A stretch of DNA of 64,000 nucleotides from CAVZYN01 sp963779515. Its GTDB lineage: Bacteria > Pseudomonadota > Alphaproteobacteria > Rhizobiales > Hyphomicrobiaceae. Location of the stretch: the NCBI GenBank assembly GCA_963779515.1, contig CAVZYN010000005.1:124001-188000 (forward strand), read 5' to 3'. Numbering within the stretch: position 1 is the first letter of the stretch; each line of letters opens with the position of its first letter. This document shows, one piece after another, positions 48,684-57,539 of this stretch. Made by a program: the position numbers and the translations under genes. The notes beneath the pieces were generated by a model. That model saw only the letters and a list, made by a program, of their open reading frames with translations. It was not told where the DNA came from and searched no databases.

Positions 48684-49633
48684 AGTTCACACCGTCCCAG
48701 ATCGCCTGGCTTGGTTGCCTCGCGCTCATGCTGGCGCTGCCAAAACTCACCAGCGTCAAGTACCATTTGCATCTCTGCATCCTGGCACTGATCTGGGTCA
48801 TTGCGGCTCAAGGCCAGAACCTCATTCAAGGCTACACCGGTTACGTTTCGATTGTGCAGGCGGGCTTCATAGGCATTGGCGCCTATGGGTCGACGCTGCT
48901 GAATATGCATTTCGGGCTGCCGGTTTGGCTGACGATAGCTGTAGCCCCGCTTTTGACGGCGGTGTTCGCTCTGGCGACGGGATATCCGAGCCTGCGCGTG
49001 AAGGGGCACTATTTCGCCATCGTAACGCTGGCTTTCAACATGGTGATCTTCATCGTTCTGACCAACTTCACCGAGCTGACAAAGGGTGAAGCGGGCATTT
49101 CGAAAATCCCGAAGCCAGAGAGCCTGGGCGGTCTGTTCGATTTTCAGGATCGGGCCGCCTACTACTATCTAGTCCTGGCGATTGCTGTCCTAGCGACTCT
49201 ACTGACGGCAGCGATCGCACGTTCCAGCATCGGCCGCACACTGGTTGCCATTCGCCAGAACGAGGACCTCGTCGGCGCAATCGGCATTGCAGCCTGGACC
49301 TATAAGCTCTTCGCTTTCGTTGCCGCCGCCATGTATGCGGGCCTGGCGGGCGCGCTTTATGCGCATTATCAGGGCTTCATCAACCCCGAGATTTTCAGCG
49401 TCGCCCAGTCGCTGGATGCGATCCTCGCCGTGATCGTTGGTGGATCGGGAACGATCGCCGGTCCGGTCATCGGTGCCTTCATTGTGGTGATGATGCCGGA
49501 ACTGCTGAGATTTGCCGACGGCTTCCGGCTGATCCTCTACGGTCTGCTGCTGGTGCTCGCCACGATCTTCATGCCGGGGGGCATTGTCGGTCTCGCACGC
49601 GATCTCCGCGCGCGGTTCTCCGGGCAGAGGTGA
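48680..49633 (+). CDS. Branched-chain-type ABC permease (LivM-like)
   Basis: 317 residues starting in an ATGA overlap. The N-terminus has the GQNLIQGYTGYVSIVQAGFIGIGAYGST block diagnostic of LivM, then several helices, the ARSSIGRTLVAIRQNEDLVGAIGI loop, and DAILAVIVGGSGTIAGPVIGA near the end. It forms the translocation path together with the LivH-like protein. Confidence 0.93.
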   Translation: MKFTPSQIAWLGCLALMLALPKLTSVKYHLHLCILALIWVIAAQGQNLIQGYTGYVSIVQAGFIGIGAYGSTLLNMHFGLPVWLTIAVAPLLTAVFALATGYPSLRVKGHYFAIVTLAFNMVIFIVLTNFTELTKGEAGISKIPKPESLGGLFDFQDRAAYYYLVLAIAVLATLLTAAIARSSIGRTLVAIRQNEDLVGAIGIAAWTYKLFAFVAAAMYAGLAGALYAHYQGFINPEIFSVAQSLDAILAVIVGGSGTIAGPVIGAFIVVMMPELLRFADGFRLILYGLLLVLATIFMPGGIVGLARDLRARFSGQR

Positions 49634-50805
49634 CAGGCGTGCCAAGTCTCTCAGAGAGCGAACTCCTGCAGGCCATCGCATCGTTCGCGTCGAGAACGGT
49701 CGCGACCGCAGCTGCGGGTTGGGCGATGGGGTTACAGTGTGACCGGCAGATAGCGGCACAGGCTGCCCGGCTTGGACTGACGGCGCTTCAGGTTCCAATT
49801 GATCGCGGCGGGCTGGGACTGAGTTATGCCTTCAAGGTCCGTGCGTGCGAAATCCTGGCTGCCGCCGACTTCGGCTTTGCCATGTCCGTGGTCAATACGC
49901 ACAATATCGCGTTGAACGTGGCCCGCTTCGCACCGACCGAACTGGCCGATCTGTTCCTGCCGAGACTGCTGGATGGACGAAGCGCAGCCTGCACCGCATT
50001 GACGGAGCCGGGCACCGGCTCGGATGTCGCCGCCATGACGACCATCGCTGTGCGCGACGGTGACGGTTGGCAAATCAGTGGCGAAAAGACCTGGATCGTC
50101 AACGCACGGCACGCCGACGTGGCGATCGTTTACGCGCAGTGCGGGCAGAAGGGTGACCGTTCCAGCATTGGCGCCTTCTTGGTGGATCTGACAGTACCGC
50201 AGTGCAAACGCTATCCGATGAACTCGCCATTTTCACAGACCAGTACCGGGACGGGAGGTTTCGTGCTCGACGGCTGCCGCGTGCCGACGGCGCACCTGCT
50301 GCTGGCGCCTGGAACTGCGCTGAAATCGATCTTGTCCGAAATCAATGGCGCGCGCACCTATGTGGCGGCCATGTGCTGCGGTATGGTCGCGGAAGGCCTC
50401 GCGACTGTGCAGGACTACGGCCGCGCGCGCACGACGTTCGGGCGCCCTCTGGCGCAGCATCAGGCATGGCGCCACACGATTGCGGATGTGGCAGCCGACC
50501 TCGCGGCTGCGCGCACGCTGGTGGATCAGGCCGTGCAGGCGTTCACATCAGATACCGACGCGGAGCACTCCGCCGCCGCCGCGAAACTTCACGCGGTCGC
50601 CATGTGCCAGCGTCACCTGCCAGCACTCTTGCATGCAATGGGCGCAGAGGGTTTGAAGCCCGAGTACCCGTTCGCACGCCACATTGCCGCCAGCCACGTC
50701 GCCGCGCTGACGGATGGCAGCAGCAACATGCTGCGCGAACGCCTTTCACGCCGCGCTGCAGGTTCGCCCCTGCGCCGGCCTCAACTGCGGACATCAGACG
50801 CATGA
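49630..50805 (+). CDS. Acyl-CoA dehydrogenase family protein (391 aa)
   Basis: Starts at a GTG overlapping the livM stop (GTGA). The N-terminal helical domain (RQIAAQAARLGLTALQVP), the middle beta domain with ALTEPGTGSDVAAM and WQISGEKTWIVNARHAD (FAD-contacting), and the C-terminal helical domain (RTTFGRPLAQHQAWRHTIAD) are all present. It would oxidise a CoA thioester to the enoyl-CoA with transfer to ETF. The sequence does not reveal chain length or substrate. It is co-transcribed with the importer. Confidence 0.9.
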   Translation: MTGVPSLSESELLQAIASFASRTVATAAAGWAMGLQCDRQIAAQAARLGLTALQVPIDRGGLGLSYAFKVRACEILAAADFGFAMSVVNTHNIALNVARFAPTELADLFLPRLLDGRSAACTALTEPGTGSDVAAMTTIAVRDGDGWQISGEKTWIVNARHADVAIVYAQCGQKGDRSSIGAFLVDLTVPQCKRYPMNSPFSQTSTGTGGFVLDGCRVPTAHLLLAPGTALKSILSEINGARTYVAAMCCGMVAEGLATVQDYGRARTTFGRPLAQHQAWRHTIADVAADLAAARTLVDQAVQAFTSDTDAEHSAAAAKLHAVAMCQRHLPALLHAMGAEGLKPEYPFARHIAASHVAALTDGSSNMLRERLSRRAAGSPLRRPQLRTSDA

Positions 50806-51821
50806 TGCGAGTCTTTCAAATTGAAGGTGATTGGGGCTTCGACAACCTGAAGCGTGCGGAGCGGCCGACGCCGACGCCGGCGCGCAGTCAAGTGCTCGTC
50901 GCCATGCGGATGGCCGCGCTCAACGCGCGTGATCTGATCGTGCCCGAGCGTGGTTACGGGCGCGCAACGGGGGATTTGCCCCTCATTCCGGTGTCCGATG
51001 GCGTGGGTGAGGTTGCAGCGGTCGGCGCAGGCGTCAGCCGCGTCAAGGTCGGAGACCGGGTCTGCCCGACCTACTTCCAGTCCTGGACCGGCGGTGACCC
51101 GACACCCGAACGGCTTGCGGCCGCGCTCGGCGGCCCGCTTGATGGCGTCATGGCTGACTACGTCTGTCTCAACGAAGACGGTGTTGCGCGGGTGCCCGCC
51201 TATCTGAGCGACGCCGAGGCTGCGACCTTACCTTGTGCGGCACTGACAGCCTGGAGCGCCATCGCGACCTATGGTCGGGCCCAGGCCGGCGATAAGATTC
51301 TGATCCAGGGCACCGGCGGTGTCGCGATGTTCGCGCTGGCATTCGCAAAATTGCACGGGGCGCACGTGACCATGCTGTCGCGAAGCGATGTGAAGCTCGA
51401 CATCGCGCTTTCGAAGGGTGCCGACTCGGTGATCAACACGACCGTCACACCCGACTGGGCCAAGGCTAGCCGCGACATTACAGCGGACCGCGGCGGCTAC
51501 GACAACATCATCGAATTGGGCGGCAAGGAGACACTGCCGCTGTCGCTACGCGCTGTGCGCGCCGGCGGCATCATCTCGGTCATCGGCGTGCTCTCCGGAG
51601 TCGAACTGAACGCCTCGCTCGGGCCGATCGTAACCCGGCACGTCCGCTTGCAGGGCATCACGGTCGGCCACCGCGATGGCTTCGAGGCCATGTTGCGGGC
51701 CATGACCCAACATCAGGTGCGGCCAATGCTCGGCGATACGTTTGCCTTCGACGACCTCAAGGCCGCACTGCAGCATCTGCGATCCAACGACACCATCGGC
51801 AAAACACTGATCAGGTTCTAA
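50802..51821 (+). CDS. Zinc-type alcohol dehydrogenase-like / quinone oxidoreductase (MDR family, 339 aa)
   Basis: Medium-chain dehydrogenase/reductase from ATG 50802. The GroES-like domain (ARDLIVPERGYG; VSDGVGEVAAVGAGVSRVKVGDRVCP) is followed by a Rossmann NADP domain with the AxxGxxG-like stretch ILIQGTGGVAMFALAFAKLHGA. The structural and catalytic zinc cysteines of true alcohol dehydrogenases are not evident, fitting the NAD(P)H-dependent quinone or enone reductase branch. It overlaps the preceding gene by four bases (ATGA). Confidence 0.88.
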   Translation: MMRVFQIEGDWGFDNLKRAERPTPTPARSQVLVAMRMAALNARDLIVPERGYGRATGDLPLIPVSDGVGEVAAVGAGVSRVKVGDRVCPTYFQSWTGGDPTPERLAAALGGPLDGVMADYVCLNEDGVARVPAYLSDAEAATLPCAALTAWSAIATYGRAQAGDKILIQGTGGVAMFALAFAKLHGAHVTMLSRSDVKLDIALSKGADSVINTTVTPDWAKASRDITADRGGYDNIIELGGKETLPLSLRAVRAGGIISVIGVLSGVELNASLGPIVTRHVRLQGITVGHRDGFEAMLRAMTQHQVRPMLGDTFAFDDLKAALQHLRSNDTIGKTLIRF

Positions 51822-51825
51822 CGTA

Positions 51826-53364
51826 ATGACGGCGTTCCATACGCGCTTCCACGCCCAGACCAAGCCCGACGCGCTTGCCTATCGCATGTGTGCCACTGGC
51901 GAGAGCGTAACGTTCGGCGAACTCGAACAGCGCGCAAATCAGGGTGCCCATCTCTTCCGCGCGGCCGGCCTGCGACGTGGTGATCATATCGTCCTGCTCA
52001 TGGAGAACCGACGCGAGTTCCTGGAAATCTGCTTCGCCGCCGATCGCGCCGGGCTTTACTACACAACAGTCGCAACGCACCTGATGCCGGACGAGATTGC
52101 CTACATCGTCCGCGATTGCGGTGCGCGCCTGATGATCGCCTCGGACGCCTACGCCGCCATGCTGCCTCGCATGGTGCAGGACATCGGGGAGCGGTGCCGC
52201 TTCTACTCGATCGGTTCTGCCATCCAGAATTGCATCTTCTGGACCGCCGTGGTGGCAAGCCAGCCGACGACACCAATCGCCGATGAGTCGCAAGGCCTCG
52301 ACATGCTTTACTCCTCGGGCACAACCGGCCGGCCGAAAGGCGTGAAATGGCCGTTGAACGATGTGCCTCTGGGCGGGCGCACGATGCTGATCGATCTCTT
52401 GACCGAGCTGTTCGGCTACGGCCCGGACACGCGCTATCTGTCGCCCGCGCCACTCTATCATGCGGCGCCGCTGCGCCATTCCATGGTGACGATCAAGGCT
52501 GGCGGCACGGCCTTCATCATGGCGAAATTCGATGCGGCGATGGCGCTCGCGTTGATCGAGGCCGAGGCGATCACCCACGCGCAGTGGGTGCCGACCATGT
52601 TCGTGCGCTTGCTCAAGCTACGTGAGGATGTGCGGCGCCGCCACGACCTGTCCTCGATGAAGATGGTATTGCACGCGGCCGCGCCATGTCCCGTCGACGT
52701 CAAGCGGCAGATGCTCGACTGGTGGGGGCCGATTATCCACGAGTACTACGCCGGCACCGAGAACAATGGCTTCACATCGATCACGTCGGAAGAGTGGCTC
52801 AAGCATCCAGGTTCAGTCGGCCGTGCCAAGCTAGGCGTCATTCACATCTGCGATGAAGCCGGAGCGGAACTACCTGTCGGCGAGAGCGGCGATGTCTATT
52901 TCGAAAGCGGCCACCAGTTCGAGTATCACAACGACCCCAAAAAGACCGCGGGAAGCCGCAACAGCCGGGGCTGGTCCACACTCGGTGACGTTGGACGTCT
53001 CGATGCCGAGGGCTATCTCTACCTGACCGATCGCAAGTCATTCATGATCATCTCCGGGGGCGTGAACATCTACCCGCAGGAGACGGAGAACGTTCTGGTG
53101 CAGCATCCGGCAGTATTGGATGCTGCAGTCATTGGCGTGCCCAACGAAGACCTCGGTGAGGAGGTCAAGGCCGTGGTGCAGCTGGTCGACGGGCAGACGG
53201 GCTCGCCGGCTTTGGCCGCCGAGTTGATTGCCCACTGTCGCCAGCACTTGTCCGTTCTCAAATGCCCGCGCAGCGTCGATTTCCGCCTGACACTGCCGCG
53301 CGAGGCCACCGGCAAGCTCTACAAACGCCGTCTCCGCGACGAGTATTGGGGCCGTAATGGGTAA
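51826..53364 (+). CDS. Acyl-CoA synthetase / AMP-dependent ligase (512 aa)
   Basis: ANL-superfamily enzyme that activates an acid to its CoA ester through an acyl-AMP. The phosphate-binding motif SSGTTGRPKGVK is at about residue 163, YYAGTENNG in the A5 position, GDVGRLDAEGYLYLTDR (A7-A8), and the catalytic lysine lies in ATGKLYKRR near the C-terminus. It follows the oxidoreductase by four bases and ends the operon. Together with the dehydrogenase it implies import, CoA activation and beta-oxidation-like attack on one substrate. Confidence 0.92.
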   Translation: MTAFHTRFHAQTKPDALAYRMCATGESVTFGELEQRANQGAHLFRAAGLRRGDHIVLLMENRREFLEICFAADRAGLYYTTVATHLMPDEIAYIVRDCGARLMIASDAYAAMLPRMVQDIGERCRFYSIGSAIQNCIFWTAVVASQPTTPIADESQGLDMLYSSGTTGRPKGVKWPLNDVPLGGRTMLIDLLTELFGYGPDTRYLSPAPLYHAAPLRHSMVTIKAGGTAFIMAKFDAAMALALIEAEAITHAQWVPTMFVRLLKLREDVRRRHDLSSMKMVLHAAAPCPVDVKRQMLDWWGPIIHEYYAGTENNGFTSITSEEWLKHPGSVGRAKLGVIHICDEAGAELPVGESGDVYFESGHQFEYHNDPKKTAGSRNSRGWSTLGDVGRLDAEGYLYLTDRKSFMIISGGVNIYPQETENVLVQHPAVLDAAVIGVPNEDLGEEVKAVVQLVDGQTGSPALAAELIAHCRQHLSVLKCPRSVDFRLTLPREATGKLYKRRLRDEYWGRNG

Positions 53365-53811
53365 TGCTGTGTCTCGATCATACCAAACAATTGACTCGCC
53401 TAGGGCGACGCTAACCGGTCGCCCCAGAGGAGGTCATAAAGCGCGATCTTGATGCGGCCGCCGGTTGCGATGCTCGGATCAGCGGTGACTGCGTTCTCTG
53501 CGCCGCCCGAGCCACTGGCGCCGCATACAATGCCGATGTCCAAGAAACCTGCACAGGCGTGGTCGTGCGTGATCTTCTCAATCGCCGCAGGGGCCAAAGA
53601 CCGACCACAGGTGCTGCTTCGTCACGGGCCAATACCGGAAATAACTCTCACCAATCCCGGCGCCTTGCGATCGACCGACGCGGCGAGGCCCGGTCAAAGC
53701 GGGATATTGACACTGCGTTCCCCCAACAGCCTACTAAGAATGTCACGTCACCGAAACGTCGGTCACAGCTGCGTTGATCGACGAAGACGTGATCTACGAC
53801 TGCAGAGCACC
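53365..53811. other. 447-base region between two converging transcription units, no confident gene
   Basis: A minus-strand frame at 53400-53597 (65 codons, containing ITHDHACAGFLDIGIVCGAS) has some coding feel and could be a fragment of a lost gene, but I cannot place it in a family. No strong terminator hairpin was identified. Confidence 0.35.
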
Positions 53812-54240
53812 TCACTTGACCACGATATGCGTGACGGAGCCCTTGGCGTCCAGTCCCTTCGCATAAATGCGGTACTTGCCGGGTCGGATCGGCACGAAGA
53901 CGATGGTCGCCTTCCCCTCGCGTTCCATTTCGATCTCATAGAGGCCATTGGCCTTGATCTCGACATCGCCGATCTCGACCTTGCGCAGCCATATGAAATT
54001 GAAGAAGTCGTCGCCGCGAATGGCATACTCACGCTTGCCGCTGGATACGATGGCGAGCTGATAGGCCTTGCCGGTCACCAGGTCGTAGCTCGCCTCGGAG
54101 ACGGCAAAGCCAGCCTGGTCGGTCCCGAAAACGAGATCGGGCAGCTTCTGCGCTTCGGTAGCGAGATAGCCCTGCGCCGACGCCGTCGAGCTCGCCGCGA
54201 TCCATAAGGCCGTGACTGTCGCTCGCGCTCTTGCGGTCAT
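53812..54240 (-). CDS. Exported protein of unknown function in the PQQ locus (142 aa)
   Basis: A GGGAG six bases before ATG 54240 and a signal peptide (ALWIAASSTASAQG) support the gene. The mature part looks like a single beta-sandwich domain rich in alternating strands (LPDLVFGTDQAGFAVSEASY; ATIVFVPIRPGKYRIYAKG), reminiscent of cupredoxin-like or plastocyanin-type folds, but a complete copper ligand set is not seen. It follows the substrate-binding-like gene on the same strand, so it is probably part of the PQQ unit. Confidence 0.7.
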   Translation of the reverse strand: MTARARATVTALWIAASSTASAQGYLATEAQKLPDLVFGTDQAGFAVSEASYDLVTGKAYQLAIVSSGKREYAIRGDDFFNFIWLRKVEIGDVEIKANGLYEIEMEREGKATIVFVPIRPGKYRIYAKGLDAKGSVTHIVVK

Positions 54241-54296
54241 CCGTTTCTCCCTTTGTGGCCGAAATGAATTGAGTCTCCATCAGGTGCCTCGACCGA

Positions 54297-55511
54297 TCAG
54301 CCGGGGCACTTGAACTCGGGCTCGTCAGGGCCGAGCGTATCCAGCGGGTGCCTCTGATGCAGCACGTTCTCGACCGGGGTTAGTGCGATGACGGCGTCCG
54401 ACGTGCCAAGCAGGATGCCTTGTCGCAGCTGCCGGCTCCACGGCCGAAATGATCCCGGCAAAGCCTTGTAGAGCTCAAGGCGAAGCTCGGCGCTGGTCAG
54501 CGAGCGCAACACGGCGGCGGGTGCCGCGTCGCGCGCCGCAATTGCACCGTCGAGAACCGCCCGGACGGCAATCCACGTCGCCCAATCCTCCTCGCTCATT
54601 GCGCGGTTGGCCGCGCGATAGAATCGGCGATTGAGCTGCGGCGCCCCATGTCGCTCCCAGAACGGATGCCACGCCAGCGGCTGCAGTCCCGTCGTGCCCA
54701 CGACCGGCCGCGCATGCGCCGTATTATAGGGCACGTAGCGGCCGAAATCGCCGCTGGTGTCGGCGACGAAGATCGCGTCGTAGTCGGCATTGCCGGTCAA
54801 CAGGCGCACATTTGTCTGATCGCGCTTGCGCGGGTCGGAGCCGTGAACGAACGAGCGGACGTCACTGATCCGCAGTCCAAACTTCTTGGCCGAGGCAAGG
54901 AACTGCTCCGTCAGCCGCAGATCCGCATCGGCGGGCCCCTTGAGCACCAGCACACGCCGCCAATCGAGCGCCAAGAGGCCTTGAGCCAGACCGTCGGTCA
55001 ACATCGACCAGGATGGAATCGTGTGCAGCAGCCCGCTGCGGCAGGCGAAGAGGCGCAGGGAGTCGTCGCGATGACGGGCGTTGAGCAGGGCGACCGTGTT
55101 CGCCCCCGGCATCTTTGCGATCCGCTCGACATCGGCGAGCGGCAAGTCGACCAGCAGCGCCGACAGGCCCTCGCGCAGCAGCGCTGCGGCCGCCGTCGGG
55201 GCATCTTCCGTCTCGGTGAGCGCGCGATGCACGAGCCGCAAGCGCAGGCCGGCCGCCCGCGCCGCCGCTGTGCCGTCCTTGACCGCAAGCTCGGCCGCTG
55301 GCCGCGGCGACAGGTGCTCGCGGCGGTAGAGGCCGGCGTAGCCCGCAGCTCTTTGGTAGGCGGCATCGCCGGTGCGGTCGAGGTAGCCGATCCTGAGCTC
55401 CGTCTCGACTGGCGCCTGCGCCAAGGCCGAGTTCGCCAGCGCCGAGTTTGCCAGAGCCAGAAACGCGAACGCCAGCCACATCAGCCGCCGGCGGCGCCTC
55501 GTACTAGTCAT
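54297..55511 (-). CDS. ABC transporter substrate-binding-like protein of PQQ-dependent alcohol oxidation loci (404 aa)
   Basis: Signal peptide with a short internal repeat (LANSALANSALA), then a periplasmic-binding type I-like fold (RIGYLDRTGDAAYQRAAGY; DYDAIFVADTSGDFGRYVPY). This matches the substrate-binding component regularly found next to PQQ dehydrogenases together with a dedicated ABC ATPase, which starts at 63792 here. What it binds is unknown. Its start overlaps the end of the beta-propeller gene by eight bases. Confidence 0.82.
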   Translation of the reverse strand: MTSTRRRRRLMWLAFAFLALANSALANSALAQAPVETELRIGYLDRTGDAAYQRAAGYAGLYRREHLSPRPAAELAVKDGTAAARAAGLRLRLVHRALTETEDAPTAAAALLREGLSALLVDLPLADVERIAKMPGANTVALLNARHRDDSLRLFACRSGLLHTIPSWSMLTDGLAQGLLALDWRRVLVLKGPADADLRLTEQFLASAKKFGLRISDVRSFVHGSDPRKRDQTNVRLLTGNADYDAIFVADTSGDFGRYVPYNTAHARPVVGTTGLQPLAWHPFWERHGAPQLNRRFYRAANRAMSEEDWATWIAVRAVLDGAIAARDAAPAAVLRSLTSAELRLELYKALPGSFRPWSRQLRQGILLGTSDAVIALTPVENVLHQRHPLDTLGPDEPEFKCPG

Positions 55512-56538
55512 CGATCAATATCCCGTAGGGCACTTGGCCAACCGGCACGGACACGAGGACCTTGCCGGTTCTGGTGTCGATGATCGACACGTCGTCGGAC
55601 AGGCCATTGGCGACCCAAAGCTGGCGCTCGTCGCGGCTCAGCATCAGCCCCCAGGGGCGCTTGCCGACCAGGATGTAGTCGAGCACCTGCCGGCTCTTGG
55701 TGTCGACCACGGCCACGTAATTTGCGCGCCCGAGCGCTACGTAAGCCCGCGACCCGTCCTTGGTGAAGAGCAGATCAACTGGCGTGATCATGTCGCGGCG
55801 GATGGCGCGGATGTTGAACTCGATGCGCCCCTTGGCCTCGAGCTTCTTCATATCGATGATCTCGACAAGCCCGGCGAGCTCTGCCGACACCCACATCTCG
55901 CTCTCGTCGGGCGACAGCGCAAAGCGGCGCGGCCGTGTGCCCACCAGCACCTCTTTGACGACCTTCTTTTCCACCGTGTCGATCACGTGCACGAGGTTCG
56001 CCACCTCGGAGGCGACGAACACCAGGCGGCCGTCGCGCGTGATCGCCACTCCCTCCGGCTCCGGCCCGGTCGGATAGCGCTGAATCACTTCGCCCGTCTC
56101 GACGTCGAGCACGCTCGCCTCAGAGTCGTCCTCGTTCGAGATGTAGAGGTGGCGGCCATTCGGGTGCAGATCGAACGTCTCCGGTGCGGCAACGTTGCGG
56201 TAACGCCGTTGCAGCTTGAGCGTGGCGAGATCGTAGAAGGCCACCATGTTATCGTCGGCGCAGCCGACGTAGAAGCCGGTGCGATCTGGATTGAACGTCA
56301 TGCCACGCGGTCGGGCGCAGGTCTCGATCGACTGCAGCACCGTGCCGTTCCTATCGAGCACGGTCAGCGAGTTGCTCTTCTCGTTGGAGACGAGGACTTT
56401 GCCGGTGCCCTTGGCGATGACGGGCCCGGCGAGGGTCGCGCAGAGCGCAGCCGTACCGAGCCGCAGGCCGAGCCCGAGCCCGAGCGCACGAGACGGTGAC
56501 CGGCGTTTTACCCTTGTCGTCATTGGCGTGTTGCGCAT
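55504..56538 (-). CDS. YVTN-type beta-propeller protein of PQQ loci (344 aa)
   Basis: Start at 56538 (MRNTPMTTRVKRR) gives a signal peptide; 56523 is a second choice. The mature protein is built of repeated blades of the YVTN type (VLVSNEKSNSLTVLDRNG; LYISNEDDSEASVLDVETGE; LWVANGLSDDVSIIDTRTGK), probably seven. Such proteins accompany PQQ-dependent catabolism genes and are thought to be periplasmic scaffolds or cofactor helpers. The long upstream open frame to 57138 lies antisense to the ankyrin gene and is not part of it. Confidence 0.88.
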   Translation of the reverse strand: MRNTPMTTRVKRRSPSRALGLGLGLRLGTAALCATLAGPVIAKGTGKVLVSNEKSNSLTVLDRNGTVLQSIETCARPRGMTFNPDRTGFYVGCADDNMVAFYDLATLKLQRRYRNVAAPETFDLHPNGRHLYISNEDDSEASVLDVETGEVIQRYPTGPEPEGVAITRDGRLVFVASEVANLVHVIDTVEKKVVKEVLVGTRPRRFALSPDESEMWVSAELAGLVEIIDMKKLEAKGRIEFNIRAIRRDMITPVDLLFTKDGSRAYVALGRANYVAVVDTKSRQVLDYILVGKRPWGLMLSRDERQLWVANGLSDDVSIIDTRTGKVLVSVPVGQVPYGILIDD

Positions 56539-56592
56539 CCGGCTCGAGTATTCGAGACTGCCCTCAATGCATTCTCCGAAGGCCAGTGTGAC

Positions 56593-57531
56593 ATGACAAG
56601 CAGGATCAGGCAAAGGCGGACGACATCGCTGGCATTCGCTGGCGCAGCGTTGAGCATGGGGCTCGCCGCAGCTCCGCTCCTCGCCGCCGACCCGTTGGAG
56701 TGCCGCGACATCCTGCAGAGCTACCACGCCGCCAGGCAGAGCTTTATCGAGCGCCAGGTCGACACCTTCCTGGCGCGTGCCGCACAAAAGGGATGTGCGG
56801 AGCTTGCCGCCGAACTGATCAGGGACGGTGCCTCGGTGCGCGCGCGCCGGCGCGAGGGCGACACGGCACTGCACCATGCTGTCAGGGCCACGCTGCCGGA
56901 CACGGCGAGGGTACTGATCGATGCCGGCGCGGACATAGAGCAACGCGAGCTGTCTGGCGCCACGCCGCTGTTCCACGCGGTCGAGGCCGGCCGGCTCGCC
57001 ACCGTCCGTCTGCTGCTCGAGCGCGGCGCCAGTCCGGACGCTCCAGGCAAGTCGGCTGCCACACCGCTCATCGTTGCGGCCTTCAACGGCAACGAGCGCC
57101 TCGTCGCCCTGCTGCTTGAGCGCAAAGTCGACGTGCACGCGACCGACAACACCGGTAAGACGGCGCTGGTTTATGCCGCCGCGCGCGCCTTCACGCGGAT
57201 TGTCGAACGGCTACTGGCGCAGGGCATCGACATCAACCGCCGCTACGGCAATGAGCTTACCGCGCTGATGTGGGCGGCAGGCCACGCCAACGATGCGCCG
57301 GAGAGCGACGGGATCGGAACCGTCGCGCTGCTGCTCGCCAAGGGTGCGCGACTGGATGATGCCGACGACCGCGGCCGAACGGCATTGATGATTGCCGCCG
57401 AACTCGGGCATGGCAGGGTCATCGACAAGCTCCTGATGCATGGCGCACGCAGGGACCTCAGCGACAAGAGCGGCAAGACCGCTCTTGATCTCGCCAACGC
57501 CTCGGTGCGCGAGCAGCTGCTGGCTCGGTGA
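56593..57531 (+). CDS. Exported ankyrin-repeat protein (312 aa)
   Basis: It stands alone on the plus strand between two minus-strand PQQ-associated genes. A signal peptide (SLAFAGAALSMGLAAAPLLAA) is followed by about six ankyrin repeats (GDTALHHAVRATLPDTARVL; GATPLFHAVEAGRLATVRLL; GRTALMIAAELGHGRVIDKL). Two cysteines (ECRDI, KGCAEL) precede the repeats and could form a disulfide. Ankyrin repeats mediate protein binding; a periplasmic one here may hold a dehydrogenase or cytochrome partner, but that is inference. Confidence 0.87.
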   Translation: MTSRIRQRRTTSLAFAGAALSMGLAAAPLLAADPLECRDILQSYHAARQSFIERQVDTFLARAAQKGCAELAAELIRDGASVRARRREGDTALHHAVRATLPDTARVLIDAGADIEQRELSGATPLFHAVEAGRLATVRLLLERGASPDAPGKSAATPLIVAAFNGNERLVALLLERKVDVHATDNTGKTALVYAAARAFTRIVERLLAQGIDINRRYGNELTALMWAAGHANDAPESDGIGTVALLLAKGARLDDADDRGRTALMIAAELGHGRVIDKLLMHGARRDLSDKSGKTALDLANASVREQLLAR

Positions 57532-57539
57532 GCGCCGAG

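Noticed and set aside
53400..53597. Possible 65-codon minus-strand gene or gene fragment
   Set aside because: Some coding feel, but no start context and no family recognised; mentioned only under the intergenic region.
55504..57138. Full-length open frame for the beta-propeller gene up to 57138
   Set aside because: The part above 56538 is antisense to the ankyrin gene; the signal peptide starts only at 56538.
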